A stretch of DNA of 64,000 nt. Source: Caryophanales bacterium. GTDB taxonomy: Bacteria; Bacillota; Bacilli; CAJFEE01. How positions within the stretch are numbered: position 1 is the stretch's first letter; the number at the start of each line of letters is the position of its first letter. The stretch spans positions 248,001-312,000 of the forward strand of contig JAQSYP010000001.1 of NCBI GenBank assembly GCA_029256085.1, read 5' to 3'. A program made the translations under genes and the position numbers. Positions 18,575-26,789 of this stretch are shown one piece after another. The notes beneath the pieces are model-generated. The model saw nothing but the letters and a program-made list of their open reading frames with translations. It was not told the origin of the DNA and searched no databases.

Positions 18575-20875
18575 TTGATTAGGTCACGAACAAGATGGAA
18601 AAGTAAAGAATTTAATGAAGACTTATATTTAGCAATAAAAAATAATATAAAAATTAATGATTTACTAGCAAAAGTATTAGCAACTAGAGATTTTAGTAGT
18701 GTAGAGGCTATTCATAAATTTATATATGAGAAAAACAGTAGTTATCATGATCCATTCCTTTTCAAGCAGATGGAAAAAGCAGTTAGTAGAATTAAAGATA
18801 GTATTAATAATGGGGAAAAAATTAGAATATATGGAGATTATGATGCAGATGGAGTAACAAGTACAACAATATTAATTAAAGCAATGTTGGAACTTGGTGC
18901 TGATGTTGATTACTATATCCCTAATAGATTTACAGAAGGATATGGTCCTAACAAAGAAGCTTTTAAGAAAGCACACGAAGAAGGGATCAATTTAATCGTA
19001 ACAGTTGATAATGGGATTTCGGGAATTGAAGAAATCGATTTTGCTAATAGTCTTGGCATAGATGTTATAATTACAGATCATCATGAGGTTAAGAGTGTAG
19101 TTCCAAATGCATATGCAATAATTCATCCTAACCTACAAGGTGAAACATATCCATTTAAAGAACTAGCTGGCGCAGGAGTGGCACTTAAACTTGCGCATGC
19201 TCTTTGTGGATATTTAAATGACGAGTGGGTAGTCTTGTCAGCAATTGGTACGATTGCGGATCTAGTACCTTTAAAAGGTGAAAATCGTATTATTGCAATT
19301 AATGGGATTAAATATTTAAAACAAACTAGCAATCTCGGGTTACGTGCCATTCTTAAAAAGGCAAATATACCACTTGAATCAGTAAGTGAGGAATCAATAG
19401 GCTTTGGTATTTCCCCAAGAATAAATGCTGTTGGCAGATTAGGGGATGCTCAGCCAGCTGTAAAACTACTATTAGAGCAAGAAGAATATATAATAGATGA
19501 ATTAGTAACTTTTATTGAAGCTAAAAATAGAGAACGTCAGAAATTAGTGCTTAGTATTTTTGAAGAAGCCGTAATTGAAGCAGAAAAACAAATAGAATCT
19601 TGTAACAGTAAAGTTTTAGTTATTGCGAAGGAAAACTGGAATGTAGGAGTTATAGGTATAGTAGCTTCTAAACTAGTTGATAAATACTATAGACCAACAA
19701 TAGTACTCGGAATTAATGAGGATGGCTCGATAGCAAAAGGTTCAGGACGAAGTATAGTAGGTTTTGATTTATTTAAAAACTTATCAAAATGTGAAGATAT
19801 ATTGTCCCATTATGGTGGACATCCTATGGCAGCTGGAATGACATTAAATTCATGTGATGTCGAGGAATTTAGATATAGATTAAATAAAATGGCAGAAGAT
19901 CAACTATGTGAGGAAGATTTTAAACCTATAACATTGATAGATGTTGAGCTTGAACTATCAGAAATAAACACAAATTCTATATCAGAAATGGCATTACTTG
20001 CGCCGTTCGGTATGACAAATTCTAAACCAAAATTCCAAATAAAAAATGTTAAAGTTTCTAGTGTTAAGGCAATTGGTGCTGATGGTTCACATTTAAAGTT
20101 AACTGTTAATGATGGTACAAACTCACTTGACTGTATTGGGTTTGGATTTGGGAAACTAGCAGAAAATATTTCTTTAAACTCAAGTATTTCTTTAGTAGGG
20201 GAACTAGGAATTAATGAATGGAATAATAGCATAAAACCACAGGTTTTCATTTGTGATATTTGTATAAATGAGTGGCAATTATTTGATTTTAGAAATAATA
20301 GTCATTGGAAAAAGAAGATACCTAGTAATTCAAATACTTTGTTAATTGTTGAATCGGAAAATAAAAAATCACTTCTATCAAAAGAATTTAGTGAGATAAA
20401 TATCAGAACAATTTATGAAATAGAAAGCTATAGTACTCAGAATATTGTTATTGTAGATCTACCAAATAAAACAAATGCGATTGAAGAAATCTTTAGTAAA
20501 GTAGATTTTGAAAACCTCTATATAATTTTTGAAAATAACGAGGATGCTTTTTTTGAGACATTACCAACACGAGACCACTTTAAATGGTATTATACTTTTT
20601 TAAAACAAAATAATAACTTTATAGTAGAAAAACATGGACATGTTATATCAAAGAATATGGGATGGTCTACTAATACATTAAAGTTTATGACTAGGGTGTT
20701 TTTTGAACTAGAATTTGTTACAATAAACGATGGAAATGTATTATTAGTATCTTCTCCACCAAAAAAAGATTTAAATGAATCTACAACGTATAAAACAAGA
20801 TTAGAGAAGAATGATCTTGAGCAAAAGTTATTGTATTCTAGTAGCCATGAATTAAAAAGGTGGCTTTTGAAATAA
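18575..20875 (+). CDS. recJ: Single-stranded-DNA-specific exonuclease RecJ
   Basis: RecJ (766 residues) degrades single-stranded DNA 5' to 3' in recombinational and mismatch repair. DHH-domain motifs are RIYGDYDADGVTST and ITDHHEV; the DHHA1 part has GIVASKL and HYGGHPMAAGMTL. An OB domain and a longer C-terminal extension typical of Bacillus RecJ follow. The start is TTG, 7 nt after AGGAGA (18562-18567). B. subtilis has yrvC and yrvD between secDF and recJ; neither is present here. It leads the recJ-apt group, and apt starts 35 bp later. Confidence 0.96.
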   Translation: MIRSRTRWKSKEFNEDLYLAIKNNIKINDLLAKVLATRDFSSVEAIHKFIYEKNSSYHDPFLFKQMEKAVSRIKDSINNGEKIRIYGDYDADGVTSTTILIKAMLELGADVDYYIPNRFTEGYGPNKEAFKKAHEEGINLIVTVDNGISGIEEIDFANSLGIDVIITDHHEVKSVVPNAYAIIHPNLQGETYPFKELAGAGVALKLAHALCGYLNDEWVVLSAIGTIADLVPLKGENRIIAINGIKYLKQTSNLGLRAILKKANIPLESVSEESIGFGISPRINAVGRLGDAQPAVKLLLEQEEYIIDELVTFIEAKNRERQKLVLSIFEEAVIEAEKQIESCNSKVLVIAKENWNVGVIGIVASKLVDKYYRPTIVLGINEDGSIAKGSGRSIVGFDLFKNLSKCEDILSHYGGHPMAAGMTLNSCDVEEFRYRLNKMAEDQLCEEDFKPITLIDVELELSEINTNSISEMALLAPFGMTNSKPKFQIKNVKVSSVKAIGADGSHLKLTVNDGTNSLDCIGFGFGKLAENISLNSSISLVGELGINEWNNSIKPQVFICDICINEWQLFDFRNNSHWKKKIPSNSNTLLIVESENKKSLLSKEFSEINIRTIYEIESYSTQNIVIVDLPNKTNAIEEIFSKVDFENLYIIFENNEDAFFETLPTRDHFKWYYTFLKQNNNFIVEKHGHVISKNMGWSTNTLKFMTRVFFELEFVTINDGNVLLVSSPPKKDLNESTTYKTRLEKNDLEQKLLYSSSHELKRWLLK

Positions 20876-20910
20876 TATATTACCCACTAAGAATCATAGG
20901 AGGAACATAA

Positions 20911-21423
20911 ATGGATTTTAAACAGCATATCACTCTTGTCCAGGATTTTCCAAAGGAAGGTATTCTCTTTAAGGATATAACAACACTTTTAGATAAGGGC
21001 GATATTTATAGAGCAGCAACAGATGAATTTATTAAATATGCTAAGGATAAAGAAGTTGATGTGATTGTAGGTCCAGAATCTAGAGGGTTTATTATTGGAT
21101 GTCCAGTTGCATATGGTCTTGGAATAGGATTCGTTCCAGTTCGAAAGCCTGGGAAACTACCTAGAGAGGTAATTAAAGTTGAGTATGGGTTAGAGTATGG
21201 TACAGATGTTTTATGTATGCATGCTGATGCAATTAAGCCAGGTCAGAAAGTACTGATAACTGATGATTTGCTTGCTACGGGTGGCACGATCGAAGCAACA
21301 GTAAAGCTAGTTGAGCAACTTGGTGGTATTGTAGTAGGAACTGCATTTTTAATCGAGTTAACTGCTTTAGAGGGTAGAAAAAAACTAGAAGGATATGATA
21401 TATTTACTCTAATGCAATATTAA
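20911..21423 (+). CDS. apt: Adenine phosphoribosyltransferase
   Basis: Apt salvages adenine to AMP using PRPP. It has the normal 170 residues. The PRPP-binding motif is seen as [14 protein letters not shown], with the upstream [18 protein letters not shown] and the flexible-loop segment [20 protein letters not shown] lies 8 nt before the ATG. The recJ-apt-relA order is conserved in Bacillus and couples purine salvage with (p)ppGpp metabolism. A terminator separates it from relA. Confidence 0.97.
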   Translation: MDFKQHITLVQDFPKEGILFKDITTLLDKGDIYRAATDEFIKYAKDKEVDVIVGPESRGFIIGCPVAYGLGIGFVPVRKPGKLPREVIKVEYGLEYGTDVLCMHADAIKPGQKVLITDDLLATGGTIEATVKLVEQLGGIVVGTAFLIELTALEGRKKLEGYDIFTLMQY

Positions 21424-21434
21424 TTTAATTTTCT

Positions 21435-21465
21435 AAAAACACTCAATTAAATTTGAGTGTTTTTA
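21435..21465 (+). terminator. Rho-independent terminator after apt
   Basis: AAAAACACTCAA (21435-21446) pairs with TTGAGTGTTTTT (21453-21464). Confidence 0.88.
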
Positions 21466-21578
21466 TATTAGTGTCTAACTTTACAAGTATTTGATTTTTA
21501 GTGATAATATATATCAATAAAGTTTAATTATAATAACTATAATAGTTTTTGTAATTTTTTAATAGAGAGGGTGAAAAC

Positions 21579-23762
21579 ATGGCTAATGATCATGTTCTGA
21601 CAGCTGAGGAAGTAATAACTAGTGCAAGTTCATACATGACAAAAGATGATATTAGATTCATCGAAAGAGCATATCAGCTAGCTAAGGACGCCCATAAGGA
21701 ACAGTTTAGAAAAAGCGGTGAACCATATATCGTTCATCCAACACAAGTAGCCGGTATCCTTGTTGATTTAAATATGGACCCTGCAACTGTAGCAGCGGGT
21801 TTTTTACACGATGTTGTTGAGGATACTAATATAGATTTAGAAAGCTTAGGCAAGAATTTTAACGAAGAAGTTGCAATGCTAGTAGATGGGGTAACAAAGC
21901 TAGGTAAAATTAAATTCAAGTCAATCGAAGAACAGCAGGCGGAAAATCACCGAAAAATGTTCGTTGCGATGGCTAAGGATATTAGGGTAATTCTCATAAA
22001 ACTCGCTGACAGACTGCATAATATGAGAACATTAAAACATTTACCACCTGAGAAACAAAGAAGAATCTCTAATGAAACTCTAGAAATTTTTGCTCCCTTA
22101 GCGCACCGCTTAGGGATTAACAGGATTAAATGGGAGTTAGAAGATACTGCACTAAGATATTTAAACCCACAGCATTACTATCGCATCGTTAACCTTATGA
22201 AGAAAAAACGCAACGAGCGTGAAGAATATCTTAACTCAGTTATGAAAGATATTAGGGAAAAATTAGATGAATTAAATATTGAATGCAATATATCTGGTCG
22301 TCCCAAACACATATATAGTATTTATAGAAAAATGACTGTTCAATCTAAGGAATTTAACGAAATATATGATTTGATGGCAGTACGAGTACTAGTTGACAGC
22401 ATTAAAGATTGCTATGCAGTATTAGGCATTATCCATACACATTGGAAACCAATGCCCGGCCGATTTAAAGATTATATTGCGATGCCTAAAGCAAATATGT
22501 ATCAATCCCTTCATACCACGGTTATCGGGAATACTGGGGAAACGCTTGAAGTTCAGATAAGAACAAGTGATATGCATGAGATAGCTGAGTTCGGTATCGC
22601 TGCACATTGGGCGTATAAAGAAGGAAAAAAGGTCGAAGATGTTAGTGCACATTTATCTTGGACGAATCAAATTTTGGAATGGCAAAAGGAATCATATGAT
22701 ACAGAAGATTTCTTAGAATCTTTGAAGATAGATCTTTTCTCAGATACTGTATTTATCTTTTCTCCTAAAGGAGATGTTTACGAATTACCACGCGGTTCAG
22801 TGCCGATTGATTTTGCATACCGTGTTCACTCAGAAATTGGTAATAAGACAATTGGATCTAAAATCAATGGCAAGCTTGTCCCGTTAGATTACACTCTAAA
22901 AACTGGTGACATTATAGAAATAATGACATCAAAACATTCTTATGGACCTAGCCAAGATTGGTTAAAAATTGCTCAAACATCTCAAGCGAAAAATAAAATT
23001 AGACAATTTTTCAAAAAGCAAAATAGAGAGCAAAATGTTGAAAAAGGTAGGGAACTAATTGAGAAAGAAGTTCGAGCTCTCGGAATTGATCTTAAAGAGG
23101 CATTTAGTCAAGAGAATTTAAAGCGAGCATTAGAAAGATTCCATATTCCTACTACAGAAGATATGTATGCTGCTGTTGGGTATGGTGGCCTTACGCCAAT
23201 TCAAGTAACAACGAGACTTACTGAGAAGATAAGAAAGCAGCAAAAGGAGCAAGAAGCTCTATCTAATATAAGTAAAGCAAGCGAAACTAAATCTCAAAGT
23301 AAAAGAAAAAAAGATGCAGGTGTTAAGGTTGAAGGCATTGATACAATGCTAGTTAGACTATCAAAGTGTTGTACTCCTGTGCCTGGAGATGAAATTGTCG
23401 GTTTTATTACGAGAGGTAGAGGTGTGTCGGTTCATAGATTAGATTGTCCGAATGTTCAAAATGAAGACTCTAATGAAAGAATCTTAAATGTCGAATGGAA
23501 TAATGAAGCTAACGAATCACGTGAATATAACGTTGATATAGAGATTTCAGCTTTTGACAGACAAGGCGTTTTAAACGAAGTACTTCATGCGGTTAGTGAG
23601 ACTAAAACTAACATAACTGCGGTTTCAGGTAGAACTGATAAGTCTAAGTTAGCAACTATTAATATGACAATATCAATAAGTAATCTCCAACATCTTAAAA
23701 GAGTAGTTGATCGCATTAAGCAAATTCGAGATATTACTGCTGTAAGAAGAATTATGCAATAA
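21579..23762 (+). CDS. relA: Bifunctional (p)ppGpp synthetase/hydrolase Rel
   Basis: The 727-residue long RSH protein carries an HD hydrolase domain (LHDVVEDT, RLHNMRTL), a synthetase domain (GRPKHIYSIYRKM, YQSLHTTVIG, EFGIAAHWAYKEG), a TGS domain (about 388-450), a zinc-finger/CC region (SKCCTPVPGDEIVGF) and a C-terminal ACT domain. HD metal ligands are intact, so both activities are expected, as in B. subtilis Rel. It senses uncharged tRNA on the ribosome. The ATG follows GAGAGGGTG. It has its own upstream terminator, so it likely has its own promoter, and dtd follows 12 bp later. Confidence 0.98.
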   Translation: MANDHVLTAEEVITSASSYMTKDDIRFIERAYQLAKDAHKEQFRKSGEPYIVHPTQVAGILVDLNMDPATVAAGFLHDVVEDTNIDLESLGKNFNEEVAMLVDGVTKLGKIKFKSIEEQQAENHRKMFVAMAKDIRVILIKLADRLHNMRTLKHLPPEKQRRISNETLEIFAPLAHRLGINRIKWELEDTALRYLNPQHYYRIVNLMKKKRNEREEYLNSVMKDIREKLDELNIECNISGRPKHIYSIYRKMTVQSKEFNEIYDLMAVRVLVDSIKDCYAVLGIIHTHWKPMPGRFKDYIAMPKANMYQSLHTTVIGNTGETLEVQIRTSDMHEIAEFGIAAHWAYKEGKKVEDVSAHLSWTNQILEWQKESYDTEDFLESLKIDLFSDTVFIFSPKGDVYELPRGSVPIDFAYRVHSEIGNKTIGSKINGKLVPLDYTLKTGDIIEIMTSKHSYGPSQDWLKIAQTSQAKNKIRQFFKKQNREQNVEKGRELIEKEVRALGIDLKEAFSQENLKRALERFHIPTTEDMYAAVGYGGLTPIQVTTRLTEKIRKQQKEQEALSNISKASETKSQSKRKKDAGVKVEGIDTMLVRLSKCCTPVPGDEIVGFITRGRGVSVHRLDCPNVQNEDSNERILNVEWNNEANESREYNVDIEISAFDRQGVLNEVLHAVSETKTNITAVSGRTDKSKLATINMTISISNLQHLKRVVDRIKQIRDITAVRRIMQ

Positions 23763-23774
23763 CGGGGTGTAAGT

Positions 23775-24227
23775 ATGAAGGTCGTAATTCAACGCGTATC
23801 AGCTGCAGAAGTCAGTGTAGATAGTGAAATAGTCGGCAAAATAAACAATGGACTTCTACTATTAGTAGGGATAACCCATAGTGATGATGAAGCAGTGATT
23901 AAAACTATAGCCGATAAAATAGTTAACCTAAGAATATTTGAAGATGATGCTGAAAAAATGAACCTAAGTTTACTCGATGTTAAAGGGGAAATTTTATCAG
24001 TCTCACAATTCACACTGTATGCAGATTGTAAAAAGGGTAGAAGACCTGCATTTACTGATGCGGCTAGACCTGAATACGCGACTGAGCTGTATAATAAATT
24101 TAATGACATTTTAAAATCATACGATATTAAAGTGGAAACTGGGATGTTTGGAGCAATGATGGATGTAAAGCTTACGAACAAGGGCCCAGTTACAATCATA
24201 TTAGATAGTAATGAATTAATAAAATAG
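23775..24227 (+). CDS. dtd: D-aminoacyl-tRNA deacylase
   Basis: Dtd (150 residues) removes D-amino acids, and glycine from mis-charged tRNA-Ala. Both cross-subunit catalytic motifs are present: SQFTLYAD (the SQFTL motif) and NKGPVTI (the NxGPVT motif). It follows relA by 12 bp with GGGGTG as ribosome binding site, the same coupling as in B. subtilis. Its stop codon is inside the 5' arm of the terminator that ends the relA-dtd unit. Confidence 0.97.
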   Translation: MKVVIQRVSAAEVSVDSEIVGKINNGLLLLVGITHSDDEAVIKTIADKIVNLRIFEDDAEKMNLSLLDVKGEILSVSQFTLYADCKKGRRPAFTDAARPEYATELYNKFNDILKSYDIKVETGMFGAMMDVKLTNKGPVTIILDSNELIK

Positions 24228-24252
24228 CGAGTGCTTAGGCACTCGTTATTTT
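24223..24252 (+). terminator. Rho-independent terminator after dtd
   Basis: AATAGCGAGTGC (24223-24234, overlapping the dtd stop) pairs with GCACTCGTTATT (24239-24250) around TTAG, ending in TTTT. Confidence 0.9.
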
Positions 24253-24283
24253 AAAAGTAAAGAAAGTATTAATATACACTCGC

Positions 24284-24393
24284 AAAAAACTGCTCACTTT
24301 CCGCGGGCACGGCCTCAGGCTATTTTTGCACGTTTCACTTGCAAAAATGGATTTTCGGCTCGTGCTGTTCCCGCTGGAGTCGAGCAGTTTTTT
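24284..24393. repeat. Dispersed palindromic element, copy A
   Basis: Perfect 12-bp ends AAAAAACTGCTC (24284-24295) and GAGCAGTTTTTT (24382-24393) enclose a conserved core with CTTTCCGCGGGCACGGCC and GGCTCGTGCTGTTCCCGC. A central hairpin runs TTTTTGCACGT...ACTTGCAAAAA with one mismatch. Copies B (34343-34450, reverse orientation) and C (56839-56944) share the core. It has no coding capacity and lies between dtd and the metal ATPase gene. The rest of the 24253-24550 gap holds only the ATPase promoter region. Confidence 0.9.
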
Positions 24394-24469
24394 CATCTTG
24401 CGATAACTCTACTATTAAAAGGACCTGGCAAAACCGAGTTCGTTTTAGTCATCAATTCTGCAAAAACAT

Positions 24470-24510
24470 TCAAATGAACGTTTGACTATTATGTGCATTC
24501 AACATAAAAT
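24470..24510 (+). promoter_or_regulatory. Promoter and possible metal-repressor operator for the Zn/Cd ATPase
   Basis: A -35 TTGACT (24482-24487), a 17-bp spacer and a -10 TAAAAT (24505-24510) form a good SigA promoter. An inverted repeat TTCAAATGAACGTTTGAC (24469-24486, half sites TCAAA and TTTGA) overlaps the -35. This is the style of operator bound by ArsR/SmtB-type sensors such as CadC or CzrA. The inverted repeat is directly visible; the regulator is inferred and is not encoded in the window. Confidence 0.6.
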
Positions 24511-24550
24511 AAAAAATATAATATAGAGCTTTATGTGGGAGGGCATCTTT

Positions 24551-26653
24551 GTGGAGAATATAGCAAGTACGTTTAGAGTACAAGGATTTTCATGAGCTAG
24601 TTGTGCAAAAAAGTTCGAAGAGAACGTTAAACACCTGGATGGTGTATTAGATGCGAAAGTAAATTTTGGAGCTTCAAAGATAACTGTTTACGGAGAAGTA
24701 ACGGTTAAGCAGTTGGAAAAAGCAGGGTCATTTGAAAACTTAAAAATAATTCCAGAAAAAGGTCATGAGCAGTTTAAAAGAGAGCCATTTATAAAATCAA
24801 ATTTAAATTTAATTTTTTCCTTCATTTTTCTGTTATTAGGTTACTTTATGAAAATGGAATATAATGAAGAACATTTATTAACAATTACACCGTTCCTACT
24901 TTCAATTTTAATTGGTGGTTCTAAATTATTCAAAACTGGATTTTCCAATCTTTTGAGATTAGAATTCGATATGAAAACCTTAATGACAATTGCCATCCTT
25001 GGTGCTGCGGCAATTGGTGAGTGGGGTGAAGGTGCAACAGTAGTTATTTTATTTGCAATAAGTGAGTCACTTGAAAAGTTTTCAATGGAAAAGGCAAGAG
25101 CGTCAATTAAAGGTTTAATAGAACTTACTCCGAAGACAGCAATTATAAAAACGTCAACCGGTGAAAAAGATGTTGATATAACCGAAATACAATTAGGAGA
25201 TGTAATTTTAGTACGCCCTGGCCAGAAGATTGCGATGGATGGAAAGGTAATCAGTGGATATTCTACTGTAAATCAAAGCTCAATAACAGGTGAATCAATC
25301 CCAGTAGAAAAAAATATTGATGACAATGTATTTGCTGGTACTTTGAATGAAGAAGGTGTCTTAGAAATTGAAGTTACAAGAGAATCAAGTGACTCGACGA
25401 TTTCTAAAATAATTCATTTAGTTGAAGAAGCCCAAGCAGAAAAAGCACCAACGCAATCATTTGTAGATAAGTTTGCAAAATACTATACTCCACTAATTAT
25501 TGCTATTTCCTTTCTAGTAATTACAATTCCACCATTATTTTTAGGTGGTGAATGGATGGTTTCGATCTATCAAGGTTTATCTGTACTAGTAGTTGGTTGC
25601 CCGTGTGCATTAGTAATATCAACACCTATTTCAATAGTAACTGCTATAGGAAATGCTGCTAGGAATGGAGTTTTAATTAAAGGTGGAATTCATCTTGAAG
25701 AAGCAGGTAAGATAGATGCAATTGCTTTTGATAAAACAGGTACTTTAACAGAAGGTAAACCAACAGTTACAGATATTGAATTTTTATCTAAAAAAGGTGA
25801 CAGCCTTGGAATTTTAGGTGCTTTAGAAAAGTTGTCAATGCATCCACTTGCGAAAGCAGTTGTAGAAAAACTAGATTCTGAGAATCTGAATTTCTATGCG
25901 GTAGAAAATTTTAGTTCAATTACTGGTAAAGGAGTTAACGGAGAAATTAATGGGATCAAGTATTATGCTGGAAGTCCTTCATTATTTTCTGAGTTAAATC
26001 CGAATTTGCTACAATCAAACATTACTATAATAAACAAATATGAGCAGCAAGGTAAGTCCGTAATAATTTTAGGAACAGACAAAGAAATACTCGTAATTGT
26101 AGCATTAATTGATAGGATAAGATCAACATCAAACTCGGCGCTATCAATGTTATCAAGTATTGGTATCAATGACACACATATGTTAACTGGAGATAATATC
26201 CCAACAGCTAATAAGATTGCCTCGGAAATAGGTATTTCTAATGTAAAGGCGCAATTACTTCCTCAACAAAAACTAGATTATATTAATACATTGAAAAAAA
26301 CAAAGAAAGTTGCAATGGTTGGAGATGGAGTAAACGATGCACCAGCATTAGCGACTGCTAACTTAGGTATTGCTATGGGTGGAGCTGGAACTGACACAGC
26401 ATTAGAAACAGCATCGATTGTACTAATTGGTGATGATCTTACTAAATTACCATTCACAATAAAGTTAAGTAAAAAAACGTTAAGTATTATTAAGCAAAAT
26501 ATTACTTTTTCTTTGTTAATAAAACTATTTGCACTTATTTTAGTATTACCTGGGTGGTTAACACTTTGGATAGCTATTTTTGCTGATATGGGTGCGACTT
26601 TAATTGTTACTCTTAATAGTTTAAGACTGTTAGGTGTTAAGCCTGAGAAATAA
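24551..26653 (+). CDS. cadA: Zn/Cd/Co-exporting P1B-type ATPase, in-frame TGA at codon 15
   Basis: The frame from GTG 24551 (GGGAGGG at 24537-24543, 7-nt spacing) to 26653 gives 700 codons, the usual CadA length. Codons 1-70 form a heavy-metal-associated domain, but where homologues have GFSCASC this frame has GFS-TGA-ASCA: codon 15 (24593-24595) is a stop in place of the first Cys of the CxxC. After it the reading frame is intact: TGESIPVEK, membrane CPC motif [10 protein letters not shown], phosphorylation site [11 protein letters not shown] motif (MHPLAKA) and [10 protein letters not shown]. If TGA is a true stop, translation could restart only at a poorly placed TTG (24713) or later, losing the metal-binding domain. 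Alternatives are a nonsense mutation, a sequencing error or selenocysteine. The ATPase identity is firm; the N-terminus is not. Confidence 0.85.
24593..24628 (+). other. In-frame TGA with a short downstream hairpin (possible recoding site)
   Basis: TGA is at 24593-24595. GTTC (24613-24616) and GAAC (24622-24625) form a 4-bp stem with a 5-nt loop GAAGA starting 21 nt after the TGA. A G at the first loop position, a stem of at least 4 bp and this spacing meet the loose consensus of bacterial SECIS elements. The stem is minimal, and the same codons (K-F-E-E-N-V) would occur in ordinary homologues, so it may be chance. Confidence 0.3.
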
Positions 26654-26666
26654 GTTTGCTAGAATC

Positions 26667-26716
26667 AAGACAATCTTTAATTACACTCGCCAGGTGTACT
26701 TATCGATTGTCTTTTT
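26667..26716 (+). terminator. Terminator after the metal ATPase
   Basis: AAGACAATC (26667-26675) pairs with GATTGTCTT (26705-26713), with an inner TACAC/GTGTA pairing, then TTT. Confidence 0.75.
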
Positions 26717-26734
26717 CTATTATTCAAGAGAATA

Positions 26735-26766
26735 AAAAAACGAGCTAAGAATATAGCTCGTTTTTT
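26735..26766. terminator. Bidirectional terminator between convergent genes
   Basis: AAAAAACGAGCT (26735-26746) pairs perfectly with AGCTCGTTTTTT (26755-26766), giving T runs on both strands. It lies just downstream of the - strand amidase gene. Confidence 0.9.
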
Positions 26767-26789
26767 AGTCAGCAGTACAATATAAAAGT

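Noticed and set aside
24284-24393. Rho-independent terminator for dtd in palindrome A
   Set aside because: dtd already has its own terminator at 24223-24252, and the same palindrome appears at two unrelated sites, so a dispersed repeat is the better reading.
24713-26653. A complete metal ATPase gene starting at TTG 24713
   Set aside because: No ribosome binding site supports this start, and the family domain and strong site at GTG 24551 continue upstream in the same frame across one TGA.
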